The notes under the pieces were generated by a model. It was not told the DNA's origin and did no database searches. It saw only the letters and a list, made by a program, of their open reading frames with translations. DNA of 35,151 bases from Verrucomicrobiota bacterium (GTDB lineage: Bacteria; Verrucomicrobiota; Verrucomicrobiia; Chthoniobacterales; UBA10450): contig QHPY01000038.1 in NCBI GenBank assembly GCA_003219215.1, positions 1 to 35,151 on the forward strand, read 5' to 3'. Of the stretch, positions 7,106 to 14,925 are shown one piece after another (within the stretch, counting starts at the first letter, position 1; each line of letters opens with the position of its first letter). The translations under genes and the position numbers were made by a program.

Positions 7106-7665
7106 GTGAACCTGCGCACATTCAATTTCGTGAACAGCAAGCAAACCTAAACGCGAGAGGCGAGGACGTTTGCAGGATCTCCAGTGAAGATCTGAATTCG
7201 TTATATCAGCTTTCGTTTCTACTAACGCGTGATCATGAAAGGGCAGAAAGATGCTTTGTAGTCGGTCTTAAAAATCTTATCAGAGGAAACCGCGCGTTCA
7301 ATCAATGGGCCCATGCGTGGGCGAAGCGGATCGTAATCGAGAATGCAATTCATGAGGTGAATCCGCAACCCCGGGTCGCCCATTCCTACTCGTCTGCAAT
7401 TGTTTTCCCCTACGGGGCCCGGCTGTTGACTCCTCCAGGCGGACATTTCGAACTCGAGGCCATTTTAGCGCTTGAAGATTTCGAGCGGTTTGTCTTCGTA
7501 ATGTCCGTCCTGGATCACTACTCCGAGCACGACTGTGCGCTCTTTCTTGATTGTTCGGTTTTGGAAATTCGGGAGGCCCGCACTCGCGCTTTGGAGAAGC
7601 TCATTGACTCGCTCCACATAGCCTTTGTTCACAACGAAGTTTTCACACAGGAGAGAAGTAGGTGA
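7102..7665 (+). CDS. Sigma-factor-like protein (degenerate sigma-70 regions 2 and 4)
   Basis: 187 residues. Residues 30-70 (LNSLYQLSFLLTRDHERAER) resemble the region 2 helices of ECF-type sigma factors. Residues about 130-170 (FVFVMSVLDHYSEHDCALFL, then CSVLEIREARTRALEKL) resemble region 4, including the YS-x2-[DE]-x-A-x2-L helix-turn-helix pattern. The usual region 2.4 promoter-contact residues are not evident, so it may be a sigma mimic or regulator rather than a true sigma factor. Translation is coupled to the STAS-like gene (ATGA). Pairing with STAS-like and RsbW-like proteins in the same window suggests a signalling module. Confidence 0.6.
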   Translation: MSEPAHIQFREQQANLNARGEDVCRISSEDLNSLYQLSFLLTRDHERAERCFVVGLKNLIRGNRAFNQWAHAWAKRIVIENAIHEVNPQPRVAHSYSSAIVFPYGARLLTPPGGHFELEAILALEDFERFVFVMSVLDHYSEHDCALFLDCSVLEIREARTRALEKLIDSLHIAFVHNEVFTQERSR

Positions 7666-7780
7666 TTCATTCTGCCCAACCGAATCTCACTAAATCACGC
7701 CTGTACGCAACGGTGCTGGCGATTACCTGGCGACAATTGAAAGCGGGGAAAACGCACGCATAGCCCGCGGCGAGCGACTT

Positions 7781-8932
7781 ATGGCCTTAAGTAAGCTCCT
7801 GCCTCAAGTCAATGCCGGAGTTTCAGAGCATGTCGAGCAAATCAACCTGGCTATGTTCGGCTTGAAATTGCCGGGCGTTCCGGCGGTGATTGGGCCGTAC
7901 TCGTACAGCTCGGTGGATGCAAACCTAAGTCAGACGCTCTTCAGTTTCGAATCTATCGAGCGTTTTCGCGCTGCTCGCACCCCCGAGCAGGCCGCACAAC
8001 TCACTTACAACGATGTTCTTGACGTCGTGACGCTAGCGGTTGGAAATGCATATCTGCACGTCATTGCGGCTAGCTCGCGTATTGAGGCGCAGCAGGCGCA
8101 GGTGCGTAATGCCCGCACTCTGTACGACCAGGCGCTCGATGAGGGGCAGGCCGGCACTGCTCCACGAATCGATCTTACGCGGACTGAAGTTCAACTGCAC
8201 ACCGAAGAATACAATCTCAGCGTTTCGCGCAATAATTTCGACGTCGCAAAACTCGATCTGAGCCGCGCGATCGGTTTGCCCCTAGGCCAAGAGTTCAATC
8301 TTACTGACCAACTTCCATATTCCGAGATCAATCCGCCTACTGTGGATGACGCGCTGAAGCTAGCGTACAGGTCGCGCAATGACCTCCGCGCCACACTCGA
8401 TTCCGAGAAAGCAGCCGCGCAGAGCCTTTCGGCCGCCAAAGGCGAACGCTTTCCAGTAATCGCTGCCAACGCTGATTACGGCGACATCGGGACGACCTTC
8501 GGGCACTCGCATGGTGATTTTACTTTTCAAGCCGGCGTGAACATTCCCATTTTCACCGGTGGCCGGATCAAAGGCGACATAACCCAAGCCGAAGCTCAAC
8601 TCCGACAGCGCAAAGCCGAAGCCGAGAACGTTCGCGGCCAGATTGACTACGACGTACGCACTGCATTTCTCAACCTGAATGCCGCGAAAGAGCAAGTGGA
8701 AGTGGCCAAGCAAAGTGTCGCACTTGCCAATGAGAGCCTCGCCCGGTCGAAAGACCGCTTCACTTCCGGCGTGACAGACACCGTCGAGGTGGTGCAAGCC
8801 GAGCAGGCTCTCTCCAGCGCCAACGATCAATACATCACCAGTCTTTACAACCACAGCCTCGCCAAGCTCTCACTGGCTCGCGCTCTCGGAGTTGCGCGCA
8901 CCAGCTATGAACAGTACCTCGGAGGGAAGTAA
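7781..8932 (+). CDS. TolC-family outer membrane efflux protein, N-terminally truncated
   Basis: 383 residues from ATG 7781 cover most of an OEP domain protein: FPVIAANADYG, NIPIFTGGRIKGDITQAEAQ, VDTVEVVQAEQALSSAND-like coiled-coil and barrel repeats. No signal peptide is present. The same frame is open back to 7694, and recognisable homology extends upstream of the ATG (ATIESGENARIARGERL). The original start and export signal were therefore lost at about 7715, and the ATG is probably internal. Without a signal sequence the product could not reach the outer membrane. The gene overlaps emrA (TAATG), with which it would form a tripartite pump. Its 5' truncation is one of several abrupt joints in the window. 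Confidence 0.82.
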   Translation: MALSKLLPQVNAGVSEHVEQINLAMFGLKLPGVPAVIGPYSYSSVDANLSQTLFSFESIERFRAARTPEQAAQLTYNDVLDVVTLAVGNAYLHVIAASSRIEAQQAQVRNARTLYDQALDEGQAGTAPRIDLTRTEVQLHTEEYNLSVSRNNFDVAKLDLSRAIGLPLGQEFNLTDQLPYSEINPPTVDDALKLAYRSRNDLRATLDSEKAAAQSLSAAKGERFPVIAANADYGDIGTTFGHSHGDFTFQAGVNIPIFTGGRIKGDITQAEAQLRQRKAEAENVRGQIDYDVRTAFLNLNAAKEQVEVAKQSVALANESLARSKDRFTSGVTDTVEVVQAEQALSSANDQYITSLYNHSLAKLSLARALGVARTSYEQYLGGK

Positions 8933-10230
8933 TGTCGAACAAGATCGGAAACCAAACTACGGAAGCGCGCGAAGAAGACGTTACGGCGCTTTTGGAGCAC
9001 GAGCCTGAAGTCATGAAACCGGACGTAGCAAGTGAGAGTCTTCAGAACCCTTCAACCACTCGCCGCAGGAAAACGCTCCTGATCTCCATCGCAATCGTCA
9101 TTGTTGCTGTGATCGGAGATTACTTCGTTCGCAGTGCCTTCCTCTACGAAGACACAGACGATGCGCAAATACATGGCCACGTAATGCCCCTTAGCGCCCG
9201 CATTAATGGTCAGGTGCAAGAAGTGCGCGTGATTGAGGGCCAGCTAGTGCATGCCGGCGATGTACTCGTAGTCATAGATCCGAAGGACTACAAGATCGCG
9301 GTTAATCAAGCGAGGGCAAATCTGGCCGACGCGGAAGCAACTGCTGCCAGTTCGATGTGGAGCGTGCCGGTTACCTCTGCAACGGCCTGGAGCACTCTTG
9401 ATTCCTCACAGACGGCGATTGACAACGCGGGAGCTGGGGTAAAAGCAGCTGAGCAGAATCTGGAGTCAGCAAAAGCTTTGCTCTTACAGGATGAAGCCAA
9501 TGCCGAAAAAAGCGACGCAGACCTCGCTCGTTACGCGCAGCTCGTCGCGAAGGAAGATATTTCGCGGCAACAATACGACCAAGCTTTAGCTGCGGCGAAG
9601 GCGAATCGCGCTGCTGTTGTTTCCGCCACCGCGGCCGTTCAGTCCTACGAGCAGGCCCTTCATCAGGCAGAAGGAAAGCTCTTGCAGGCGAAAGCCGACC
9701 TTCGCAGTGCCCAGACTGCTCCGCAGCAGGTTTCCGTGGTGCGTGCCAAAGCCGACGCTGCCAACGCACAGGTAGATCAACGCAAGGCCCAGTTGGATCA
9801 GACTGAACTCGATCTCAGCTATACCATGATCCGCTCTCCCGTGAATGGAATTGTTGGGAGAAAGACTGCGGAAGTCGGCCAGAACGTGAGCATCGGACAA
9901 GAACTCGTGGACGTCGTTCCCCTCGACGATGTCTGGGTGACAGCCAACTTCAAAGAAACGCAACTTGAGCACATGAGAGCGGGTCAGCCAGTCGAGATAA
10001 AGGTCGATGCGTACGGCCGGAGCTGGAAAGCACACGTAACCAACCTCGGCGGCGGGACCGGTTCCGTGTTCAGCTTGCTGCCCCCGGAAAACGCGACCGG
10101 AAACTACGTAAAGGTCGTGCAACGGGTGCCGGTGCGAATCGATTTCGACCGCTCTCCGACACAAGACTTCAACGCTGAAGGACTACTGAAACCAGGCTTG
10201 TCAGTCGGGCCCAGCGTGAGGGTCAGATGA
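8932..10230 (+). CDS. emrA: HlyD/EmrA-family periplasmic adaptor (membrane fusion protein)
   Basis: 432 residues. There is a cytosolic N-terminus with an RRRK cluster, one TM helix (about 48-66, TLLISIAIVIVAVIGDYFV), then YEDTDDAQIHGHVMPLSARI, the typical EmrA biotinyl-lipoyl half motif. A long coiled-coil hairpin (about 120-290, Ala/Gln/Glu rich) follows. The second lipoyl half is DLSYTMIRSPVNGIVGRKTA. The beta-barrel region contains DDVWVTANFKETQLEHMRAG. It bridges the inner-membrane EmrB and an outer-membrane TolC. GGAGGGA at 8921-8927 precedes the ATG, which shares its first base with the tolC stop. The downstream emrB overlaps by ATGA. Length and motifs are intact. Confidence 0.93.
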   Translation: MSNKIGNQTTEAREEDVTALLEHEPEVMKPDVASESLQNPSTTRRRKTLLISIAIVIVAVIGDYFVRSAFLYEDTDDAQIHGHVMPLSARINGQVQEVRVIEGQLVHAGDVLVVIDPKDYKIAVNQARANLADAEATAASSMWSVPVTSATAWSTLDSSQTAIDNAGAGVKAAEQNLESAKALLLQDEANAEKSDADLARYAQLVAKEDISRQQYDQALAAAKANRAAVVSATAAVQSYEQALHQAEGKLLQAKADLRSAQTAPQQVSVVRAKADAANAQVDQRKAQLDQTELDLSYTMIRSPVNGIVGRKTAEVGQNVSIGQELVDVVPLDDVWVTANFKETQLEHMRAGQPVEIKVDAYGRSWKAHVTNLGGGTGSVFSLLPPENATGNYVKVVQRVPVRIDFDRSPTQDFNAEGLLKPGLSVGPSVRVR

Positions 10231-11819
10231 GCAACGAGCAAGGCATCACCGCCGACCAGCCAGGGTCGAAACCGAAGGTCAACCCGTGGATCATTGGCGT
10301 GGCGGTTTCGCTCGCTGCATTCATGGAAGTGCTCGATACCAGCATTGCAAATGTGGCCCTCCCCCACATCGCGGGCAACCTCGGCGCAAGCAATGATGAA
10401 AGCACGTGGGTGCTGACGACCTATCTCGTATCCAATGCTATCGTGCTTCCGATCAGCGGCTTTCTCGTTAGCTGGCTGGGACGCAAGCGCTTTTTCCTGA
10501 CGTGCATTGTGTTCTTTACTGCCAGTTCCTTTTTATGCGGTATCGCTCCGAGCCTCGGCTTGCTTCTTTTATTTCGCGTAATGCAGGGCGCATTCGGTGG
10601 CGGACTCCAACCCATGGCACAGGCGATTCTCGCTGACACATTCCCTCCAGCGAAGCGTGGCCTGGCCTTTGCGCTATATGGAATCACTATTGTCTGCGCG
10701 CCTGCCGTTGGTCCCACATTCGGAGGCTGGATCACTGACAACTATTCCTGGCGCTGGATTTTCTACATCAATGTTCCCGTGGGAATTCTGGCTGTGCTGC
10801 TGGTTTATCAGTTGCTCCAAGATCCTCCTGATTTATTCCGCGAGAAAAAGGGAGCGGGAAGGTTCGACTACATTGGCTTTGCTCTGCTCGCCATAGGTGT
10901 CGGGGCTCTCCAGGTCGCGCTCGATAAAGGACAAGAAGATGATTGGTTCGGATCGCATTTCATCACCACGTTGATCGTCATTGCCGCGGTGGGTCTGGTT
11001 TCCCTGGTGATCTGGGAATGGTTCCAGAAGGAACCCATCGTGGACGTCCGTTTGTTCAAGATTTTCAATGTCGCTAGTAGCAACTTGATGTTCTTCGTGC
11101 TTGGCGTGGTCCTCTTCAGCTCGACCGTGCTTCTCCCACAATTTCTGCAAACATTGATGGGCTACACGGCCGAAGCAGCGGGCATGGTGCTGTCTGGAGC
11201 AGCCATTCTCCTCTTGTTCGTTTTACCGCTGGTTGGCCGACTGCTGGCGCGATTCCAGGCCCGTTACCTACTGGCGTTCGGGTGGATCACACTGGCTCTA
11301 GGGATGTATATCTCGTGCAAGCAGCTTGATTTGCTTATAAGTTTTCGGGCCGCTATGTGGATTCGCATTGTGGGTTACCTGCCGGTCGGATTTTTGTTCG
11401 TCCCCCTCACGGCTGCCGGCTACGTTGGCCTTCCAAAGCAGAAAAGCAATGCTGCGGCCGGCCTGATGAACTTCATGCGTAACATCGGGCAAAGCGTAGG
11501 CACGTCGGCCGTAACTACGTTGATTGCACGCCGAAGTCAGTACCATCAGTCCGTACTGGCCGAATACACGCGGACTCCTCGCTTTAATGCGGCTGTCACG
11601 GCGTTAGCGACCCGTCTGACACATGTCGGGCTGGGCGCGCATTATGCGCAGCAGCAGGCGCTCGCCAGAATGTACGCCATGCTAATGGGACAGGCCCAAG
11701 CCATTTCCTACGTTGAGGTGTACTGGCTTCTGGCAATTGTTTCCGTATTGATGTTTTTCTTGTCTTTCTTGCTCGCTAAGAACCAACCGGGTGCAGGCGG
11801 TCAAGTTGCAATGCATTAA
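10227..11819 (+). CDS. emrB: DHA2-family MFS multidrug exporter (EmrB type, 14 TM)
   Basis: 530 residues of a 14-helix drug:H+ antiporter. Recognisable DHA2 motifs include VLDTSIANVALPHIAGNLGA (motif D1), STWVLTTYLVSNAIVLPISG, WLGRKRFF (motif A), RVMQGAFGGGLQPMAQAIL (motif B), and GPTFGGWITDNYSWRWIFYI followed by NVPVG (motif C region). It lies in the inner membrane and works with EmrA and a TolC partner to export hydrophobic compounds. It overlaps emrA by 4 nt and is followed 10 nt later by a small membrane protein gene, probably in the same transcript. The protein appears complete, so this pump could still work with a TolC encoded elsewhere. Confidence 0.94.
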   Translation: MSNEQGITADQPGSKPKVNPWIIGVAVSLAAFMEVLDTSIANVALPHIAGNLGASNDESTWVLTTYLVSNAIVLPISGFLVSWLGRKRFFLTCIVFFTASSFLCGIAPSLGLLLLFRVMQGAFGGGLQPMAQAILADTFPPAKRGLAFALYGITIVCAPAVGPTFGGWITDNYSWRWIFYINVPVGILAVLLVYQLLQDPPDLFREKKGAGRFDYIGFALLAIGVGALQVALDKGQEDDWFGSHFITTLIVIAAVGLVSLVIWEWFQKEPIVDVRLFKIFNVASSNLMFFVLGVVLFSSTVLLPQFLQTLMGYTAEAAGMVLSGAAILLLFVLPLVGRLLARFQARYLLAFGWITLALGMYISCKQLDLLISFRAAMWIRIVGYLPVGFLFVPLTAAGYVGLPKQKSNAAAGLMNFMRNIGQSVGTSAVTTLIARRSQYHQSVLAEYTRTPRFNAAVTALATRLTHVGLGAHYAQQQALARMYAMLMGQAQAISYVEVYWLLAIVSVLMFFLSFLLAKNQPGAGGQVAMH

Positions 11820-11829
11820 CGAGGACGTG

Positions 11830-12024
11830 ATGGCAAAGAAACACGAATCGAAGTGGAATATCGAAGAAATGACCGACCCAGATATATACGACGCAATTCT
11901 CTACCTTGAGCCGGATCCACAATACCGGAAGCAGCACAATGACGATACCGCTTTTGTGATTTGCCTCTGCGTGGTGATCCTGCTGTTGGGGCTCTTAGGG
12001 TTTATGTGTCTTTACTACCGGTAG
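11830..12024 (+). CDS. Small membrane protein, paralog 1 (WNIE..TD..IY.AI.YLEP family)
   Basis: 64 residues from ATG 11830 behind GAGG (11821-11824). The N-terminal half is acidic and soluble with WNIEEMTDPDIYDAILYLEP. The C-terminal third is one hydrophobic helix (FVICLCVVILLLGLLGFMCL) ending in YYR. A paralog with the same layout lies at 13302. It follows emrB by 10 nt. It is probably a tail-anchored inner-membrane protein with a cytosolic binding segment. I do not know a function. Confidence 0.7.
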   Translation: MAKKHESKWNIEEMTDPDIYDAILYLEPDPQYRKQHNDDTAFVICLCVVILLLGLLGFMCLYYR

Positions 12025-12053
12025 GAGGGGCAGTTTTCGGGCAACACTTGAAA

Positions 12054-12506
12054 ATGACATTGAACCCGGCAAGCATTTCGGCGCTAGCGGCCATCTTTGG
12101 CTCGCTTACCGGCGCATTGGCTTCCAGTTTGAGCACCTGGATTACCCAACGTCACCAAGATCGACGTGATCTCCTCGCCAAAAGAATTTTTCACCGCGAG
12201 CAGCTGTATTCAGACTTCATCAGCGAAAGCGCGCGAGCCGTTGCTGATGCCATCCAACATAGCTTTCAAGACCCGAATAAGCTCATCCCTACCTACGCAC
12301 TTGTAAGCCGAATACGTTTGAGCTCGTCAAGGGAAGTGCTCACGAGCGCTGAACGGGTCATTCAGCACATTATTAGTACGTATTCGGAGCCAAACCTTAC
12401 TCCCGACCAAATGCAGTCCAGAGTGGCCGTGCGCGCGGATCCTTTGCGCGAGTTCAGCAATATCTGCCGGGCTGAACTTGAGGCGATGCAAAAGCAACTA
12501 CGATAA
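12054..12506 (+). CDS. Conserved hypothetical protein with N-terminal TM and helical domain
   Basis: 150 residues from ATG 12054 (MTLNPASISALAAIFGSLTG). The N-terminus is a Gly/Ala/Ser-rich membrane helix (about 7-25) followed by TWITQRHQDRRDLLAKRIF and a long charged helical region with probable coiled coil to the end (ELEAMQKQLR). This architecture (short anchor, TQR-x-Q, charged helices) occurs in hypothetical proteins of many soil bacteria and I do not know a function. The frame upstream of ATG 12054 overlaps the preceding gene and is not favoured. The ribosome site is weak (TTGAAA). Its transcription may follow from the emrAB unit. Confidence 0.65.
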   Translation: MTLNPASISALAAIFGSLTGALASSLSTWITQRHQDRRDLLAKRIFHREQLYSDFISESARAVADAIQHSFQDPNKLIPTYALVSRIRLSSSREVLTSAERVIQHIISTYSEPNLTPDQMQSRVAVRADPLREFSNICRAELEAMQKQLR

Positions 12507-12567
12507 CGCGCTCTGGGTACGAAATCGCGTTCAGGCCCTCCGCCCCATGTGTGCTCAAAGTCAGTCT

Positions 12568-12600
12568 CTCGTCCACTTCAACACTTTCAACACATTCGTC
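12568..12600 (+). promoter_or_regulatory. 9-bp-period direct repeat array, copy 2 (candidate enhancer/UAS)
   Basis: Four hexamers at exact 9-bp steps: CTCGTC (12568), TTCAAC (12577), TTCAAC (12586), TTCGTC (12595). The array ends 66 nt before the sigma-54 promoter at 12667, the same arrangement as at 6667 and 15830. Confidence 0.68.
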
Positions 12601-12666
12601 AGCCATGGGACGGATGATTTTGCATTCCACGCTCTAGAACTCAATCACTTAATTCAGAGTGATATT

Positions 12667-12681
12667 TGGCATGAGCCTTGC
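12667..12681 (+). promoter_or_regulatory. Sigma-54 (-24/-12) promoter
   Basis: TGGCATGAGCCTTGC matches TGGC-N7-TTGC exactly. The predicted start site near 12692 leaves a leader of about 36 nt before ATG 12729, which helps choose that start over ATG 12696. Confidence 0.76.
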
Positions 12682-12728
12682 CTTCTCCATGAGTGATGGC
12701 ACGGAAATTCCAAATGGAGATTGCAGCT

Positions 12729-13214
12729 ATGGTTCAAACTCGATCTCTGTCGCCTCTGCCGCGAAATGCTCATTCTGTTCCCTTCGTCGAGTTGCGACAG
12801 TCACTTGCCAGTCAAGTTTCCGCCATCTCGCTATTCGTGGATCAACTCATGCGCTTCATTCTGAAGTTTCGAAACGCAGATGGAAGTGAGACCGACATCG
12901 AGATGGCCCTGCACGAGGCCCTAGTAAATGCCGTGATGCACGGCAATGGTGAGAACTCTTGCAAGCGCGTGTACGTCACGTGCCGCTGCTACGTTGACGG
13001 AGAAGTCTCGATCACAGTTCGGGACGAGGGACACGGCTTCAACAGCGAGACAATACCGGATCCCACAAGTCCAGAAAACCGGATGTTCACGCACGGTCGC
13101 GGAATCTACCTGATGAAGACGTTAATGGACGAAGTCTCTTTCGAAGAAGGCGGCGCGGTTGTCATGATGCGGAAGAAATCTAACGCAAGCTCAGCCGAAC
13201 AGAGGAAACCATAA
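12729..13214 (+). CDS. RsbW/SpoIIAB-like ATP-binding protein (anti-sigma/serine kinase-like)
   Basis: 161 residues from ATG 12729, chosen because GGAGA (12716-12720) is 8 nt upstream and the promoter lies just before. ATG 12696 in the same frame would be almost leaderless. The GHKL (HATPase_c) fold is shown by the N box EMALHEALVNAVMHGN, the G1 box VRDEGHGFN, and the G2 box HGRGIYLMKTLMDEV. The absence of sensor or histidine-acceptor domains fits the RsbW family, which binds sigma factors and phosphorylates STAS antagonists. Partners could be the STAS-like and sigma-like products at 6803 and 7102, driven by the same promoter type. The partner assignment is inference. Confidence 0.85.
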   Translation: MVQTRSLSPLPRNAHSVPFVELRQSLASQVSAISLFVDQLMRFILKFRNADGSETDIEMALHEALVNAVMHGNGENSCKRVYVTCRCYVDGEVSITVRDEGHGFNSETIPDPTSPENRMFTHGRGIYLMKTLMDEVSFEEGGAVVMMRKKSNASSAEQRKP

Positions 13215-13301
13215 TGACGAGGACATTCTCAAGGTTCGCGCATGCAATACTTCGAGCCGGAGCCCTCGTATGCGTGCTTAACAAACCGACGAGAGTGCAT
13301 T

Positions 13302-13490
13302 ATGTTGATAAATGAGGAGCCCGATTGGAATATCGAAGACCTAACCGACGTCGAGATATATGCCGCGATTCGCTATCTTGAGCCTGAGTCGCAATGTCCG
13401 AACGAGGGGAATAACGATTACGGAGTTGTGATCTGCGTCTGCTTGGATATCGCCCTGATAGCCTGCCTAGCGTTCCTCTGGTTCGACTAA
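13302..13490 (+). CDS. Small membrane protein, paralog 2 (WNIE..TD..IY.AI.YLEP family)
   Basis: 62 residues from ATG 13302, with GAGAG about 8 nt upstream. It contains WNIEDLTDVEIYAAIRYLEP, nearly the same as in the protein at 11830, then a variable acidic/Asn linker and a C-terminal hydrophobic helix (VVICVCLDIALIACLAFLWF). An upstream in-frame start at 13242 has no ribosome site. It lies 87 nt after the RsbW-like gene and is probably co-transcribed with it. Two copies of the same small protein flanking the ATPase gene suggest a shared role in the signalling or efflux module. The function is unknown. Confidence 0.7.
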   Translation: MLINEEPDWNIEDLTDVEIYAAIRYLEPESQCPNEGNNDYGVVICVCLDIALIACLAFLWFD

Positions 13491-13509
13491 AGATAATAAG
13501 CGTTTTTCG

Positions 13510-14925
13510 TTATATATCCCAGATGCACCTGCCATTTTGAAAGAATGAAATTAGTCCGTCTTCACTGATTTTGAGTACATTTCCAAATCGTGAAGCAGAG
13601 ATGGCCGCGGTAGTACGACCGCCCTCGATGGTCTCGGGAAACACATCGGTCAAGTCCGGGTGTCGTAGGATGGCCCCGAAGGCGAGCAGGTTGGATTGAG
13701 AATCCAGAACGATTCCTCCGTCGATCCTGGCCACAGTCTCCAGCACGGCACTCGGGACATCCATGATGCGCTTCTGGTGCAACAGGTAATGAAATTGGTC
13801 TTTTGCGCCTGCGACCGCGTGTTGGCCATGATTGGGAAGTGACGTAAGTAAATCAGTCCGCGAGACAAGGCTTGCGGCCATCTCTGGGTCGTCCAGCACA
13901 ACCAACAAGCCACCGCGACGATCCTCTGCGAGATTCAAGGCGGTAGTAAACAAACGTTCTGCCAGTTCTGTGTCGCGGATGGCCTCCTTCCAAAGGTCGT
14001 ATTTACGCTGGGCGTCTGTAAGTCTCCATCGGCCATCCAGGAAGTGGAAAACCTGAACGCCGTCAGCGAAGATCTTCATCTCTCCGTTGGGAGTAAGAAT
14101 CATGCAAACATGTCCGCCGCACAGGGTCGCCCTCGCGTGCGTCTTATACCTCGCCGGTGGTGGGACGGGAAGATTAGTGTCGGCGAAAGGGCGAGCCCAT
14201 TCCTCGACATCGACGATTTCTGCGAGGAATCCATTCTGGTCTACCAGCGCGAGTGTCTGCAGCCCATCACAGAGACGATAGAAACTGCGAATTGAGGTGA
14301 CCGCGGGAGAATAGCGCAATGCGCCGACAGGCGTGACCGGCGGCTCATGGCACGGATCGGGGTATTTGCCGAATAGCAGCGCGCCCGTCGAGATACGCCG
14401 GTTTTCGTATGTGCTAAGAGAGCTGGTCCGAAGAACTTCAATCGTATCTTCTACCCGGTCTGGCCCTTGCCAAATTTCCTGCGCGTATGGATCGCCATCA
14501 ATGCAAGCTGAAACATATCGATCCTCCGGGAGTCCACGAAAAAGCTCGAACCGTTTTTCTACGCGATCGGTGTCCGCGATCGTCCTGTAGCGAGAGTCCA
14601 GGACGGCTCCGATCCCTTTCAACAACTTTAGTTCTTCAGTGGAGAAGGGTTCGTTGCGAGTCAGGGAGTAGCGAGATCCGAGCCAACACAAGTCTAATGA
14701 GGTCTGATCAGAACTATTGGTCATGCCGCAAGCGGCAGGCTCCAGACCCGTTTCGATCGCTTGCAAGTTCGCCGAAGGAAAGAAGTAATTGATTCCGCCT
14801 TCGACGAGTTTTCCGTAGAGGCCATCGATAAAAGCAGGAGCACGAGTCCGTTCTGGCATGAGAACGATCCGACGAGTCAGGATGATTTCCTTAATCAGAT
14901 GATGACAAACGAGTAAGCGACTCAT
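13510..14925 (-). CDS. Diadenylate cyclase-fold (DisA_N/DACNV-like) domain protein
   Basis: 471 residues. The last about 140 residues match the DAC (DisA N-terminal) fold: LLVVLDDPEMAASL, then ARIDGGIVLDSQSNLLAFGA (DGG at 402-404 where DisA has DGA), then ETIEGGRTTAAISASRF (where DisA has the RHR motif), and ISEDGLISFFQNGR. The RHR motif reads RTT, so synthesis of c-di-AMP looks lost. The layout resembles DACNV proteins, which are proposed nucleotide sensors. The N-terminal about 300 residues contain no domain I recognise. Start ATG 14925 has AAGG 6 nt upstream and overlaps the end of the upstream secreted-protein gene by 35 nt, so the two are coupled. The tail converges on the small membrane gene at 13490. 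Confidence 0.6.
   Translation of the reverse strand: MSRLLVCHHLIKEIILTRRIVLMPERTRAPAFIDGLYGKLVEGGINYFFPSANLQAIETGLEPAACGMTNSSDQTSLDLCWLGSRYSLTRNEPFSTEELKLLKGIGAVLDSRYRTIADTDRVEKRFELFRGLPEDRYVSACIDGDPYAQEIWQGPDRVEDTIEVLRTSSLSTYENRRISTGALLFGKYPDPCHEPPVTPVGALRYSPAVTSIRSFYRLCDGLQTLALVDQNGFLAEIVDVEEWARPFADTNLPVPPPARYKTHARATLCGGHVCMILTPNGEMKIFADGVQVFHFLDGRWRLTDAQRKYDLWKEAIRDTELAERLFTTALNLAEDRRGGLLVVLDDPEMAASLVSRTDLLTSLPNHGQHAVAGAKDQFHYLLHQKRIMDVPSAVLETVARIDGGIVLDSQSNLLAFGAILRHPDLTDVFPETIEGGRTTAAISASRFGNVLKISEDGLISFFQNGRCIWDI

Noticed and set aside
13490-13515. Terminator between converging genes
   Set aside because: ATAAGCG-TTTTT-CGTTAT can form only a short AT-rich stem with a bulge and no U tract after it. 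It is too weak to call.
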